64,000 bases of DNA from JAFLCM01 sp964510955 (GTDB lineage: Bacteria > Planctomycetota > Phycisphaerae > Phycisphaerales > UBA1924), in contig CAZEDW010000010.1 in the NCBI GenBank assembly GCA_964510955.1, positions 1 to 64,000 of the forward strand. The letters run 5' to 3'. Of this stretch, positions 1 to 8,990 are shown piece by piece. Every line of letters begins with the position of its first letter. The first letter of the stretch is position 1. The translations under genes and the position numbers were made by a program. A model generated the notes under the pieces. It had not been told where the DNA came from, did no database searches, and saw only the letters and a program-made list of their open reading frames with translations.

Positions 1-1
1 C

Positions 2-475
2 GGGGCCGCCGACGCGGCGCGCCGCCCCGGCCCGGCGGGCGAGCAGGAGCCCGGCGCACCTTCCGGTGAACTTCAAGAGGACCCGCTTCGGGGCATGTCG
101 CCGCACGATGCGGCGCGGATGTCCGGCGCGCCCCAGCAGCGGCGCGAGCAGCGCCAGGAACGCCACCGTGACCGCTCGCAGCGGCCGGACAACCGGCGGC
201 GCGATGACCGCGACGCACGACCCCCGAACACGCCGTCGAGCCCCGATGTTCCGGGAACGCAGGGCCCGCCCGTCGGCGGGCGGGCCGACGCGGACGGTGC
301 TGAAGGCTCAGAGTCGCTCTCGGGTGATGCTGCTCCCGACATGCCGGGTCCGGGGAACCCCGGCAACCGTGACGGCAAGCGGCGCCGCCGGCGCCGGCGC
401 AGGGGCGGGGGGGGGCCGGACGGCCCCTCCGGCCCGCGGCCTCAGGGGCCGTCGTCGGGTCCGGGTCCGGCTTGA
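2..475 (+). CDS. C-terminal tail of a protein cut by the left edge
   Basis: The frame is open from base 2 and ends at TGA 473-475, so only the last 157 residues are visible. They are almost wholly disordered: rich in Arg, Asp, Pro and Gly, ending in a run of eight arginines, a Gly stretch and a Pro/Gly tail. Tails of this kind are common on planctomycete RNA-binding proteins such as helicases or ribonucleases, where they bind nucleic acid, but no domain is present to identify the enzyme. The last 34 bases overlap the 3' end of the convergent gene downstream. No function is assigned. Confidence 0.6.
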   Translation, partial: GAADAARRPGPAGEQEPGAPSGELQEDPLRGMSPHDAARMSGAPQQRREQRQERHRDRSQRPDNRRRDDRDARPPNTPSSPDVPGTQGPPVGGRADADGAEGSESLSGDAAPDMPGPGNPGNRDGKRRRRRRRRGGGGPDGPSGPRPQGPSSGPGPA

Positions 476-1428
476 AGTGAGGAGGCGGCGCGGCGGATGC
501 GGATGCCCACCCACGCAGTGGCGATCAGCCCCAGCGGCACGGCCACCAGCACTTCGGCAGCGCGGTGCACCAGCTCCGCCGAGAGCGCACCGGGTGTTGA
601 GACCCCCGCCGCGTAGGCCAGCGCGGTCGGCAGCAGCGGTGTGACCAGTCCGACCGCCCATTCACGCAGGCCAAGGCCGTTGGGCGCGAGCGGGATCGAC
701 GCGGCGAGGTTGGCGATGCAGGCCAGCGCCAGCGCGCCGCCCCATGCGAGCGGCTGGCCGAGGATCGAGAACGCCGCCCAATACCGCGCCCCCCAGAGGT
801 GAAGCTCCGCAACGCGCGCCCCGAGCGCACCGATGATGCGCCATACCTCCGGGTCCGGCTGGGGTCGCTTGTGCCTGGCGTACCGGGCCAGGATCCAGAT
901 CGGGACGATCGGGGCGCTCGCCAGGACTGCGAAGAGCGGTTCCTCGCCGCGCTGACCAAGGGTCGTGAGGAGGGCCAGCCACAGGGCTATGCCGCCTGAG
1001 GCGAGCACGCCCAGCAGCCGCGCCCACAGGATCACGCGCGCGGAGTGGTTCACACGGATGCCGTTGACGAGCTTCAGGTACGCCAGGCGCCCGAACAGCC
1101 CGGGGGCCACCGGCGCGAAGTTGAGGAGCCACGCGCTGGTGATCAGCGCCGTGTTCTCGCCCAATCCCAGGGTGCCGTATCTCCGCGTGAGCACCCAGAA
1201 GGTCCAGGACGTCACCGGGAGCGTTCCGGCGATCAGACCCAGGAGCAACGCGAACTTCCAGGCCGGCGCGCCCCGGAGAGCCGGCATCACGCCGGAGACT
1301 CCCGCGCCCGAACGGGCCACCGCCCAGACCGCCAGCGCCAGCAGCAGCAGCGCCCCGAGCCACAGGGTCGCCCGTGCGCCGCGGCCGGCGAGCGCCGCGG
1401 GGGCCGTGCTCGGCGTCGGTCGGTTCAC
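442..1428 (-). CDS. Lysylphosphatidylglycerol synthase TM-region family membrane protein
   Basis: A polytopic inner-membrane protein of about 328 residues with roughly seven or eight hydrophobic segments. It resembles the flippase-type transmembrane region of MprF (UPF0104 / LPG_synthase_TM). The conserved patch LAPNGLGLREWAVG in the C-terminal half is the family's most recognisable stretch (PxGxGxxE-like). There is no C-terminal aminoacyl-transferase domain, so it is a lipid-handling or flippase homologue and not a full MprF. I choose the GTG at 1428 because it overlaps the TGA of the upstream TPR gene (GTGA), indicating translational coupling; an ATG at 1485 would add a basic, non-conserved extension. 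The substrate is unknown. Confidence 0.75.
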   Translation of the reverse strand: MNRPTPSTAPAALAGRGARATLWLGALLLLALAVWAVARSGAGVSGVMPALRGAPAWKFALLLGLIAGTLPVTSWTFWVLTRRYGTLGLGENTALITSAWLLNFAPVAPGLFGRLAYLKLVNGIRVNHSARVILWARLLGVLASGGIALWLALLTTLGQRGEEPLFAVLASAPIVPIWILARYARHKRPQPDPEVWRIIGALGARVAELHLWGARYWAAFSILGQPLAWGGALALACIANLAASIPLAPNGLGLREWAVGLVTPLLPTALAYAAGVSTPGALSAELVHRAAEVLVAVPLGLIATAWVGIRIRRAASSLQAGPGPDDGP

Positions 1429-4076
1429 TTGCCGACGGCGGGCGTCGCGCCCCCGCCTGCGCTGACCGCCGCTTGCGTGAAGCACGATTTCACAAGGGCG
1501 ATGAACTCTGAGAGTTCCTCATCGGAGCCGGGCTTGACCGCCGCGAGCACCGGATCGTCGGGGCCTTGAGCCGCCGCCAGGAGCGTGACGCCGATCTCCC
1601 CCGCGTCGGTCGCGGTCTTGAGCGACTCGGCGACGACGGAACGTGCGTCATCGCTGAGCCCGCCGCAGATCGCCAGCCGGTCGACCACCAGGGCGCGCTC
1701 GCACGGGGCCAGCGAGGGGTACCGCTGCAGCAGCGCCGCCTGAAGGCTCTTGGCGTCCTGCTCGCTGACGGGGTCGATGTCGCTGCCTCTTCGGGCCGGG
1801 TTGACGAGGTAGGCGCCCAGCGCGAGGCACTCGGGGAGTTCGGGCCACGCCGCGCTGAGGACCCGCGGCGCCAGGGCATCGGGCGCCTGGGCGCCGGTGA
1901 TGAGCATCCGCTTGGCGACTTCGCTCTGGGCCTTCTGTGAGCCTGGGCCGGGTTTGAACTCGTGCGCCTCGCTGAAGATGAAGCCCTGGGTGACGAGGAA
2001 GCGGAGGTCGGCGGACAGTGAAGGGCGTGCGTCCAGAGCGCGCCCTACGTCGCTTCTTGTGGCGCAGAAGGTGGCCTCGACAGACTCGCCGGTGTTCAGC
2101 CCCAGGCGCCGGGTCAGCATCAGCACCTCGGGCTTGATGGTGTTGGTGACGTCCCGCCCGCCGACCAGGGCGCGGGCGGTGATCAGCAGCCTCGGGTTGA
2201 TGGTCCTGCCGGCGCCGACCGCCAGGCGTGCGCGAGAGGTGTTGGTCAGGCGCACGACCGCCTCCATGCGGTCCAGGGCGCCGCACGCGAGCGGCGCGGG
2301 GGTCACCGAGAGGGTCATGATGGACCGCGGATCGTTCACGGCGCCGTCCAGCCACGGCGCGAACGACTTGCCCGCGTTGTCCAGCCCGGCTGCGACGGGG
2401 CTCTTGGGCATCGGCAGCCCCTTGAGGCGCTCCCACCGCAGCCGCGCGGTCGATCCCAGCGCCGAGGCCGATTCGTCGTTCGCCAGGCGTTCGAAGATCT
2501 CGAGCGCCTTGGCTTTGTCACCCTGCTTCTGGGCGAGGATTCCCAGCGCCCACCGGGCGCTGGGGTCTTCGTTGGCGATCGGCTCGAGCATGGCCTTGGC
2601 CTCGGCCAGCTCGCCGCGGATGACGTGCAGCCATCCGCGGAACCGCTGCTGGGCCACCTCAGAGATGGGGGGGGCTTCGTCGTCACCGGGCTTCGAGAGC
2701 GCGTCGATGTCGCTCTCGACGCCTTCGAGCTTCATGCCGGCGAAGAGCCGCAGCCATACCCACTCGCTGAGCCTGGCCCGCTTCTGGGCCGCGGGGCGCT
2801 GCTCCGGGCGGAGCTTTGCCGCGATCTCGGGCGTCGGGGGGTTGTTATCGATGGCCTGGACACTCTCCTTGTAGGTTCCCTCCAGACTGGTCATCGAGAG
2901 CGCGGTGCCCGCGTCGTCGGAGCGCGCCACGCGGATGGCCAGGCGCAGGCGTTCCAGGGGCGTGGGATGGCGCAGTTCGACTTCCGGCCCCGGGTCGCGG
3001 CCCGAGTCTTTCAGGCGCTGGCGGCGCAGGTCTTCGCTCACCTGCTGCAGGTCCAGCATTTTCTGGAGCTCGTCGAGGCACTTGTCGGGCCCCATCGAGT
3101 CCCACACCGTGAGCTGGTAATCGACCAGCTGGGCCAGGCTCTGCTGCTCGCCGGCGGCGCTGTTGATGTTCCGCGCCAGTTCCAGGAACCGCCCGGCGGC
3201 GAGGAACGCGCCCCGGCGCCGCAGCTCGTACGCCGTGTTCCGGTGCGCCTCGGGGTCCAGCGGGTCGGCAAGCAGCAGCATCGACATCAGGTCGAAGCGC
3301 TCGCGGGGGTCCTTGGTCTGGTCGAGGAAGTAGGTGACGTAAAGGGCGACAGCTTCCTTGAAAGCAGGGTCGAGCGTGGTGGCAAGCGTCAGGCGGTCGA
3401 GGAAGGCGCGCTGGTCGCCGTTCTCGCGTGAGAGAAGCGCCGCGTCCAGCGCCAGCCGCGCCTGGACGCTCTTGTCCAGCGCCCCCGGCTTGAGGAGCGA
3501 TGCGTACGACTTGAGCCGCTGATCGGCGTCCTGCAGGTTCGCGATCCGGGCCGTAACGAGGCGGAGTTGGGCGACGGTGTCCTTGGGGTCCAGCCTGATG
3601 AGCTCGCGCGTGCTCGCCTGGGAGCGCTCGTGCTCCTGGGCCGACTCCCACGCTTCGATCTGCTGGCGGAGCATCTCCGCGTCGTCAGGGGCGTAGCGTT
3701 GCGCGATGCGAAGCCCCAGTGCGGTGACGCGGTACTGATCCGTCGTGGGCTGGTCGATCTCGCGCAGCCGTGCGATCACAGCCCTCGACAGCAGATCCGC
3801 CGTCAGCCGGTTCAGGAATGACTTGATCTTCGCGGGCTCCTTGGGGAGCGGGGCCACGCTGATCTTGCTCTGGAACACCGGCTGGCCGAGCTTCGCTTCC
3901 AGTTCGGTCGCTCCGTGATCGGCGGGGGCCGATCCGGGGGCGGGGGCCGGGGTCGCTGATTCGCGCGCCGCGGGCTGCCCATCCGGCGGGACCGGGGGCT
4001 GCGCTTGCGCGCCGAGACACGCCGATGCCCCCATCGAGAGCCACGCCAGGAGAGCACGCCAGCCAATCAACGTCAT
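1425..4076 (-). CDS. Secreted TPR-repeat protein, function unknown
   Basis: An 883-residue protein starting with a typical signal peptide (MTLIGWRALLAWLSMGASA, then CLGAQA) and a Pro/Ala-rich linker to about residue 75. The body is almost entirely helical with degenerate tetratricopeptide-like repeats, for example around ARWALGILAQKQGDKAKALE, suggesting a periplasmic scaffold. The last 200 or so residues are less repetitive. The ATG at 4076 overlaps the TGA of the small membrane-protein gene upstream (ATGA), which decides the start against an upstream ATG at 4184. It is coupled at its own 3' end to the LPG-synthase-like gene, so the three genes form one operon. No enzymatic motif was seen. 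Confidence 0.75.
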   Translation of the reverse strand: MTLIGWRALLAWLSMGASACLGAQAQPPVPPDGQPAARESATPAPAPGSAPADHGATELEAKLGQPVFQSKISVAPLPKEPAKIKSFLNRLTADLLSRAVIARLREIDQPTTDQYRVTALGLRIAQRYAPDDAEMLRQQIEAWESAQEHERSQASTRELIRLDPKDTVAQLRLVTARIANLQDADQRLKSYASLLKPGALDKSVQARLALDAALLSRENGDQRAFLDRLTLATTLDPAFKEAVALYVTYFLDQTKDPRERFDLMSMLLLADPLDPEAHRNTAYELRRRGAFLAAGRFLELARNINSAAGEQQSLAQLVDYQLTVWDSMGPDKCLDELQKMLDLQQVSEDLRRQRLKDSGRDPGPEVELRHPTPLERLRLAIRVARSDDAGTALSMTSLEGTYKESVQAIDNNPPTPEIAAKLRPEQRPAAQKRARLSEWVWLRLFAGMKLEGVESDIDALSKPGDDEAPPISEVAQQRFRGWLHVIRGELAEAKAMLEPIANEDPSARWALGILAQKQGDKAKALEIFERLANDESASALGSTARLRWERLKGLPMPKSPVAAGLDNAGKSFAPWLDGAVNDPRSIMTLSVTPAPLACGALDRMEAVVRLTNTSRARLAVGAGRTINPRLLITARALVGGRDVTNTIKPEVLMLTRRLGLNTGESVEATFCATRSDVGRALDARPSLSADLRFLVTQGFIFSEAHEFKPGPGSQKAQSEVAKRMLITGAQAPDALAPRVLSAAWPELPECLALGAYLVNPARRGSDIDPVSEQDAKSLQAALLQRYPSLAPCERALVVDRLAICGGLSDDARSVVAESLKTATDAGEIGVTLLAAAQGPDDPVLAAVKPGSDEELSEFIALVKSCFTQAAVSAGGGATPAVGK

Positions 4077-4387
4077 GCGAGTCCTCCGAAGACCGATATC
4101 ACACAGCAGGCCAGACACACGGCGCACGTCCCGGCGAGCGCCAACTGCAACACGTCGGCCACGCGACGGTTGTTCATCGGGCACAGTCGGTCGGCGGCCA
4201 CGCAGAGGAACACATACTCACCGGCGGAGAGTGCCGCCAGCCCGCCCCAAAGCTCCAGGCCGCGCCAGCCGGGCGAGACGGTCTGCGAACGCACCTCCAG
4301 CAGCCAAAGCCCCACAACCACGCCCAGGCCGCCCCACACCGTGCCCGCGATCACCCGCGCCCACTTTGCCAGAACCGTCGGAGCCAC
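4073..4387 (-). CDS. Small membrane protein, unknown
   Basis: A 104-residue protein with about three hydrophobic segments (residues 8-30, 45-63 and 80-102) and several cysteines in the last one (LAGTCAVCLACCVISVFGG). It is the first gene of the coupled operon with the TPR and LPG-synthase-like genes; its TGA overlaps the next ATG. I do not recognise the family. The tight coupling and coding-like composition argue that it is real, but no function can be given. Confidence 0.6.
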   Translation of the reverse strand: MAPTVLAKWARVIAGTVWGGLGVVVGLWLLEVRSQTVSPGWRGLELWGGLAALSAGEYVFLCVAADRLCPMNNRRVADVLQLALAGTCAVCLACCVISVFGGLA

Positions 4388-4648
4388 GATGCGAACCTCC
4401 TGTTCCCGGCGGCATTCCGTCGCGCATCACCCGTGCCGGCATGGAACGGTTCCGTGCAGCGCCCGAACACCGGAACAATACCCGACCGGGTTGACGCTTG
4501 TCGGGTCATACCAGTAGTTTGCCTACCCTTCGGCCCGTGTTCGACCCATGCCCGTTCGGGTGAACCGTCATCTCTCCTCCGACGCATGCCCCAGCCCACG
4601 CCCCCCGCCATCAGCACCGACTCCCGCGCCCCCTCGCCGAGGAGCCGG

Positions 4649-5755
4649 ATGAACCGATCCCTTTGCGTGGCGGCCTTGGTTGCACTGGCAAGCGCCGTGG
4701 GGTCGGCCCCCGTACGGGCCGACGCGCTCCCGACCGACATCGTCTCGGCCCCCTCTCTCACCTCGGACCAGAAAAGGCGGGTGCAGGATTTCGCGGCCAC
4801 CGCCGCGGCCCAGCTCAAGGCTGCCGACTGGTCGCAGCAGGAAAAGGCCCGCGACGAGGTGCTCGCAGCGTTGGACGCCCAGGGCGTCTCGGTTTCGTTC
4901 CGGCTGGAACTTTCCTCGGCGCTGGCGGGTGAGCTGGGCGCGATCGCGTCGGGGAAGGACGATCACGCGAGTTTCAACGCCGTCCGCATCGCCGGGAAGC
5001 TCGGCACGGCCCCCGGGGTCGACGTTGTTCGGGGTGCGTTGGGAGATGCGCGCCCCGCGGTGCGGATCGGTGCCGCCCGCGCCGCCCGGGAGCTCATGAA
5101 GGCCATTGCGCGAGCGTCGGTGTCGCCGATTCAAGCGTCCAAGCTCGAGGACCTGCTGGATCAGATCGCGAAAGTTCTGAAGTCGGAAAAGCAGGCCACG
5201 GTCGCGAAGAACCTGGTGCTGGCTCTGGATGCGCCGCGGGCCTTTCCGCAGGGCGGCCCGTTGGGCGGGTTGCTAGCGGGGTCGCTCGAGAAGATGAGCG
5301 AGGCCCTGGCGGCCCGCATCGCGTCGATCCGGGCGACCGGCGCTCAGGCCGATGCCGCCGAGTGGACAGACGCGCTGGTCGCGGGTGTCGATGCCCTGCG
5401 GCGCACGTTCATCGACCCGAATCGTGCCGGCGAGGCCAAGCAGCCGGGCCTCCGCGCCCAGGCGGCCACCCTGTGCGGCCAGGCCTTGTCACTGGTGAAG
5501 GCGCGCGCCGGTTCTGAAAAGGGACTGGCGGGCGCCGCCGACGGCGCGGGCCTGAAGACCACCACCATCGCCTCGGAAGTGGTGCTGCTGCTGATCGAGG
5601 GCGCGTCCCGATCGCAACAGCTCGACTCGGCGTTCGCAAAGGCCGTCGACGGCGGCGACGCCGGCGAGCTCCGCAAGGGTGTGGACGATTGGATCGGGGC
5701 CGGCGGGCGCTTGTCCAAGCCGCCTTTCGGCCTGGACGCCAAGCAGTTCAACTGA
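4649..5755 (+). CDS. Secreted alpha-helical (HEAT-like) repeat protein
   Basis: A 368-residue protein with a signal peptide (MNRSLCVAALVALASAVGSA, then PVRA). It is followed by Ala/Leu-rich helices whose spacing resembles degenerate HEAT or PBS-lyase repeats (for example VRGALGDARPAVRIGAARAA at about residues 130-150). No catalytic motif is seen. The ATG at 4649 is preceded by GAGGAGCCGG, a good ribosome binding site. It is divergent from the minus-strand operon; the 261-base gap between them holds TTGACG at 4491-4496 with a poor -10 match about 17-18 bases on, so the promoter is only a guess. Possibly a periplasmic scaffold. Confidence 0.7.
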   Translation: MNRSLCVAALVALASAVGSAPVRADALPTDIVSAPSLTSDQKRRVQDFAATAAAQLKAADWSQQEKARDEVLAALDAQGVSVSFRLELSSALAGELGAIASGKDDHASFNAVRIAGKLGTAPGVDVVRGALGDARPAVRIGAARAARELMKAIARASVSPIQASKLEDLLDQIAKVLKSEKQATVAKNLVLALDAPRAFPQGGPLGGLLAGSLEKMSEALAARIASIRATGAQADAAEWTDALVAGVDALRRTFIDPNRAGEAKQPGLRAQAATLCGQALSLVKARAGSEKGLAGAADGAGLKTTTIASEVVLLLIEGASRSQQLDSAFAKAVDGGDAGELRKGVDDWIGAGGRLSKPPFGLDAKQFN

Positions 5756-5849
5756 GCGGGGTCCGGGTTTCTGCGGTTGCATCGGGGCGCCACCCAGGGC
5801 GAGGAAATGAGCGCGCCCGCCCGGGGCATATCCGATCTATGCTGCGATT

Positions 5850-7652
5850 GTGATTCGGCTGGTCGCGGTCGTCGTCGTGTTGCTGGGCGCGCTGATCGGC
5901 GTGGCGGCGTTTGACCGCCCCGCGCCGCGGGCCGACCTGACCATCATCGACAGCCAGGACTTCCTCTCGCTCGACCCGCAGCGGGCCACATACATGCAGG
6001 ACATCCGCGCCTGCGCGTGCATGTACGAGGGGCTCGCGCGCTACAACATCGCGTCGCCGGGCTACGAGCCGGTCCCGGCGCTGGCCCGCTCGTGGGAAGT
6101 CTCGCCGGACGGGCTGACGTACGTCTTCCACCTGGAGCCGACGGCGAAGTGGTCCGACGGATCGCCGGTGAGGGCGGGTGACTTCGTCTACGCCTGGCGG
6201 CGCGCCATGCTCCCCGACACGGCGGCGGACTACTCGTCGCTGATGATGAAGATCAAGGGCGCCGGCGCGCTGTTTGAGCGGCGCTCGGCGTCGCTGCGCG
6301 AGTACCAGTCACGCCCGGGGCGGGCGCGGACGCCCGGGGCCGCCGCCGATCTGCGGCGCAGCATTGACGACTGGGCCGACGCCAACGTCGGCGTTCGCGC
6401 GATCGATGACCGCACGCTCAGGGTGACGCTCGAGCGCCCGTGCCCGTACTTCCTGGACCTGTGCGCCTTTGTCACCTTCGCGCCGGTGCACCCGGCGACC
6501 GTCGAGCGATTCGTCACGCTCGACCCATCGACCGGGGAGATCCGCCAGGACCACGGGTGGACCAAACCTCCCGACTGCGTGTGCAACGGGCCGCTGGTGT
6601 TGGCACGCTGGCGGTTCAAGCGCGAGGCGCGATTCGAGGCCAACCCTTATTACTGGGACCCCGTGGGTGTGAAGTCACGCAGCGTCACCATCCTCCCGAT
6701 CGAGGACCAGAATACGGGGATCCTTGCGTTTCAGTCCGGCGCCGCCGACTGGCACGACGACGTCAATGCAGACTATGTCCCGGAGATGCTCGCCCAGGCG
6801 GCGAGCGGCCGGCGCGACGACATCGCGGCGTTCCCCACCTTCGGCACCTACTTCTGGAACTTCAACTGCGAGAGCAGGCTCCGCGACGGGCGCCCCAATC
6901 CGTTCGCCGACCCCCGCGTCCGGCGCGCCTTCGCCATGGCCGTCAACAAGCGCGACCTGGTCGAGAAGGTCAAGCGTGGGGGAGAGCGGGTGTGCGACAC
7001 GCTGGTGCCCCCGGGGTCCATCAAGGGGTATCGGAGCCCGCGCGGCGTGGGGTTTGATCTCGACGGGGCCAAGCGGCTGCTCGCGGAGGCGGGATGGAAC
7101 ATGCGCGCCGGCCTTGCGCCCGTGCGCGCCGACGGCGCCGAGTTCCCCGTGGTCGAGATGCTGGTGACCCCCATCCAGTATCACAAGGACATCGCCCAGG
7201 CGTTGTCGCGGATGTGGGAGCAGGCGTTCGGCGTCCGAACCGAGGTCGCCTCGTGCGAGACCAAGACCCTGAAGGAGAAGCTGCGCCAGCGCGACTACAT
7301 GCTTAGCCGCGCAAACTGGTGGGGAGACTACGGCGACCCGACCACGTTCCTGAACCTCAACCGCACTTCTGACGGCAACAACGATCGCGGGTACGCCAAC
7401 CCTTCGTACGACGCGCTGCTGGAGGCCGCCGAGCGTGAGCCGGACCCGGCGACGCGCCTGCGGCTGCTCGCCGACGCCGAGCGGATCACGACCGATGAGG
7501 ACCTGCCGCTGATCCCCCTGTGGCAGAACAACTTCTACTACATGTTCCACCCGCCGGAGAAGGACGGGAGGCCGAACCCGGGCGGCCTCCGCGGCATCAG
7601 CACGCACCCGCGGATGATCCAGTACTACTGGACGATGGAGGTGGTGAGGTGA
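5850..7652 (+). CDS. Peptide/oligopeptide ABC transporter substrate-binding protein
   Basis: A 600-residue solute-binding protein of the OppA/DppA class (SBP_bac_5). It starts with an uncleaved-looking signal anchor (MIRLVAVVVVLLGALIGVAA) without a lipobox cysteine. The mature part follows the family pattern: an opening strand with TIIDSQDFLSLDPQ, the early segment YEPVPALARSWEVSPDGLTY, WSDGSPVRAGDFVYAWRR, and the late DPRVRRAFAMAVNKRDLV segment. It binds an oligopeptide or similar ligand in the periplasm. The GTG start at 5850 gives the signal sequence in frame. Its TGA overlaps the GTG of the permease gene (GTGA), so the two are co-translated. The gene is longer than E. coli OppA (about 540 residues). 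Confidence 0.88.
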   Translation: MIRLVAVVVVLLGALIGVAAFDRPAPRADLTIIDSQDFLSLDPQRATYMQDIRACACMYEGLARYNIASPGYEPVPALARSWEVSPDGLTYVFHLEPTAKWSDGSPVRAGDFVYAWRRAMLPDTAADYSSLMMKIKGAGALFERRSASLREYQSRPGRARTPGAAADLRRSIDDWADANVGVRAIDDRTLRVTLERPCPYFLDLCAFVTFAPVHPATVERFVTLDPSTGEIRQDHGWTKPPDCVCNGPLVLARWRFKREARFEANPYYWDPVGVKSRSVTILPIEDQNTGILAFQSGAADWHDDVNADYVPEMLAQAASGRRDDIAAFPTFGTYFWNFNCESRLRDGRPNPFADPRVRRAFAMAVNKRDLVEKVKRGGERVCDTLVPPGSIKGYRSPRGVGFDLDGAKRLLAEAGWNMRAGLAPVRADGAEFPVVEMLVTPIQYHKDIAQALSRMWEQAFGVRTEVASCETKTLKEKLRQRDYMLSRANWWGDYGDPTTFLNLNRTSDGNNDRGYANPSYDALLEAAEREPDPATRLRLLADAERITTDEDLPLIPLWQNNFYYMFHPPEKDGRPNPGGLRGISTHPRMIQYYWTMEVVR

Positions 7653-8686
7653 CCCTCCCGGGCGGGCCCCGCGCGCGAGCAGGGGGCGCAAAGATCGGGG
7701 CGCGACCCTTCGGCGTACTCGCGGGTGGGGCGCGGCTGTTGCGGCTGCCGCTCGTGCTCCTGATCGTCTACACCGTCACGTTCATGCTGGCCTGGGCTCT
7801 GCCCGGGAGCGCGGTGATGAACGACGAGGGGCGCCGGCCGCAGCCGGAGGTGGTGGCGGCAATGGAACGCCAGTACCACCTCGACAGTCCGTGGCGCTTC
7901 TACTTCGATTACCTCGCGGGTGCGAGCGGGGCCCGGTGGGCCGCGTGCACGCTGGGCCTGGCATCGGGGCCGGCGCCGGCTCGCGTGTTCGACCTGGGGC
8001 CCTGCCTCCGATACAAGGACTGGACGGTCAACGAGCTGATCGCCTCTTCGCTCCCGGTCAGCGTGACGCTGGGCCTGTCGGCGATCATCATCGCGCTGGT
8101 GCTGGGGCTGGGCGCGGGAGCGGTGGGGGCTCTGCGCCCGAACTCGCTCGCCGACCTCGGCGCCACGGTGCTGGCGATGCTGGGGGTCAGCCTGCCGACG
8201 TTTGTCATCGGCACGCTGCTGCTGATGGTGTTCCCGGTGTGGCTTGGGTGGGGATCGGTGGGCTCGTGGGGGCGACCGCAGGACATCGTGCTGCCGGCGC
8301 TGACCCTGAGCCTGCCCTTCGCGGCGTACATCGCCCGGCTGGTGCGCATCGGGCTGATCGAGGCATTGGGCTCGGACTATGTGCGCACCGCGCGGGCCAA
8401 GGGAGCGTCGCCTTCTCGGGTGGTGCTGCGGCACGCGATGAAGAACGCCTTCCTCCCGGTGCTCAGCTATCTCGGCCCGGCGGCGGCCCTGGCCATGACC
8501 GGCTCGTTCGTCGTTGAGCGCGTCTTCAACGTCCCGGGCCTGGGGCGCCACTTCGTTCACGCCGTGCAGAACAAGGACTTGTTTGTCATCATGGGCGTGA
8601 CGCTGATCTACTCGGCGATGCTGGTGGGATTCAACATGATCGTCGATCTCGCGTACCGGTGGGTGGACCCGAGGATCAAGGGGTAG
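7649..8686 (+). CDS. OppB-type ABC transporter permease
   Basis: A 345-residue inner-membrane permease with the OppB/DppB N-terminal helix (LRLPLVLLIVYTVTFMLAWA), the periplasmic loop containing MERQYHLDSPWRFYFDYL, and the BPD_transp_1 core. The EAA coupling loop reads TARAKGASPSRVVLRHAMKN, followed by the GSFVVERVFNVPGLGRHFV signature of OppB proteins. The GTG at 7649 overlaps the stop of the binding-protein gene. A functional Opp system needs a second permease (OppC) and ATPases (OppD/F); none follows here, so the missing subunits must be encoded elsewhere or the system is incomplete. Confidence 0.88.
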   Translation: MTLPGGPRARAGGAKIGARPFGVLAGGARLLRLPLVLLIVYTVTFMLAWALPGSAVMNDEGRRPQPEVVAAMERQYHLDSPWRFYFDYLAGASGARWAACTLGLASGPAPARVFDLGPCLRYKDWTVNELIASSLPVSVTLGLSAIIIALVLGLGAGAVGALRPNSLADLGATVLAMLGVSLPTFVIGTLLLMVFPVWLGWGSVGSWGRPQDIVLPALTLSLPFAAYIARLVRIGLIEALGSDYVRTARAKGASPSRVVLRHAMKNAFLPVLSYLGPAAALAMTGSFVVERVFNVPGLGRHFVHAVQNKDLFVIMGVTLIYSAMLVGFNMIVDLAYRWVDPRIKG

Positions 8687-8749
8687 CTGCAAGCGACATG
8701 TGAAGAATGCGACGCGATCACTCGAATCTGCTGTCCGAATGTGCACCGT

Positions 8750-8965
8750 TCATTGTTCAATGCCGTCACCGCCTCCGGTCTCCATCTCTTCCACCCTGGC
8801 GTCCATCCGGTCGAGGCGTTTGGTCAGCCTGGCGAGAGATTCATGCAGGTCGCGCACCTGCCTTGAGAGCTCGTCGAGGTCGTGCTGGGTGAAGGCGACG
8901 GCCTCTTCCAGCTTCGCGAGCCGCTCGGGCGTCTGCGGGGAATGGGGGAGGGGAGCGTCGTTCAT
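8750..8965 (-). CDS. slyX: SlyX-like coiled-coil protein
   Basis: A 71-residue acidic protein consisting mainly of one heptad-patterned helix (LAKLEEAVAFTQHDLDELSR, continuing through RLTKRLDRMDARVEEME). This matches the SlyX family in length (about 70), coiled-coil nature and the EE..AFTQ..LDELS core. Its function is not established in any organism. The start at 8965 matches the family N-terminus; an ATG 39 bases upstream would add residues without similarity and run into the divergent PagL-like gene's 5' region. No operon partner is evident. Confidence 0.72.
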   Translation of the reverse strand: MNDAPLPHSPQTPERLAKLEEAVAFTQHDLDELSRQVRDLHESLARLTKRLDRMDARVEEMETGGGDGIEQ

Positions 8966-8990
8966 CGTCGGGGATGGTACGCTGGGGTGT

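Noticed and set aside
4073..4640. Short plus-strand frames before the helical-repeat gene
   Set aside because: They are antisense to the small membrane-protein gene and have no ribosome binding site; the ATG at 4649 with GAGGAG and a signal peptide is the better start.
7520..7648. Permease start 129 bases upstream
   Set aside because: The added residues overlap the binding-protein gene and are Pro/Arg-rich; GTG 7649 with the GTGA overlap is the typical coupled start.
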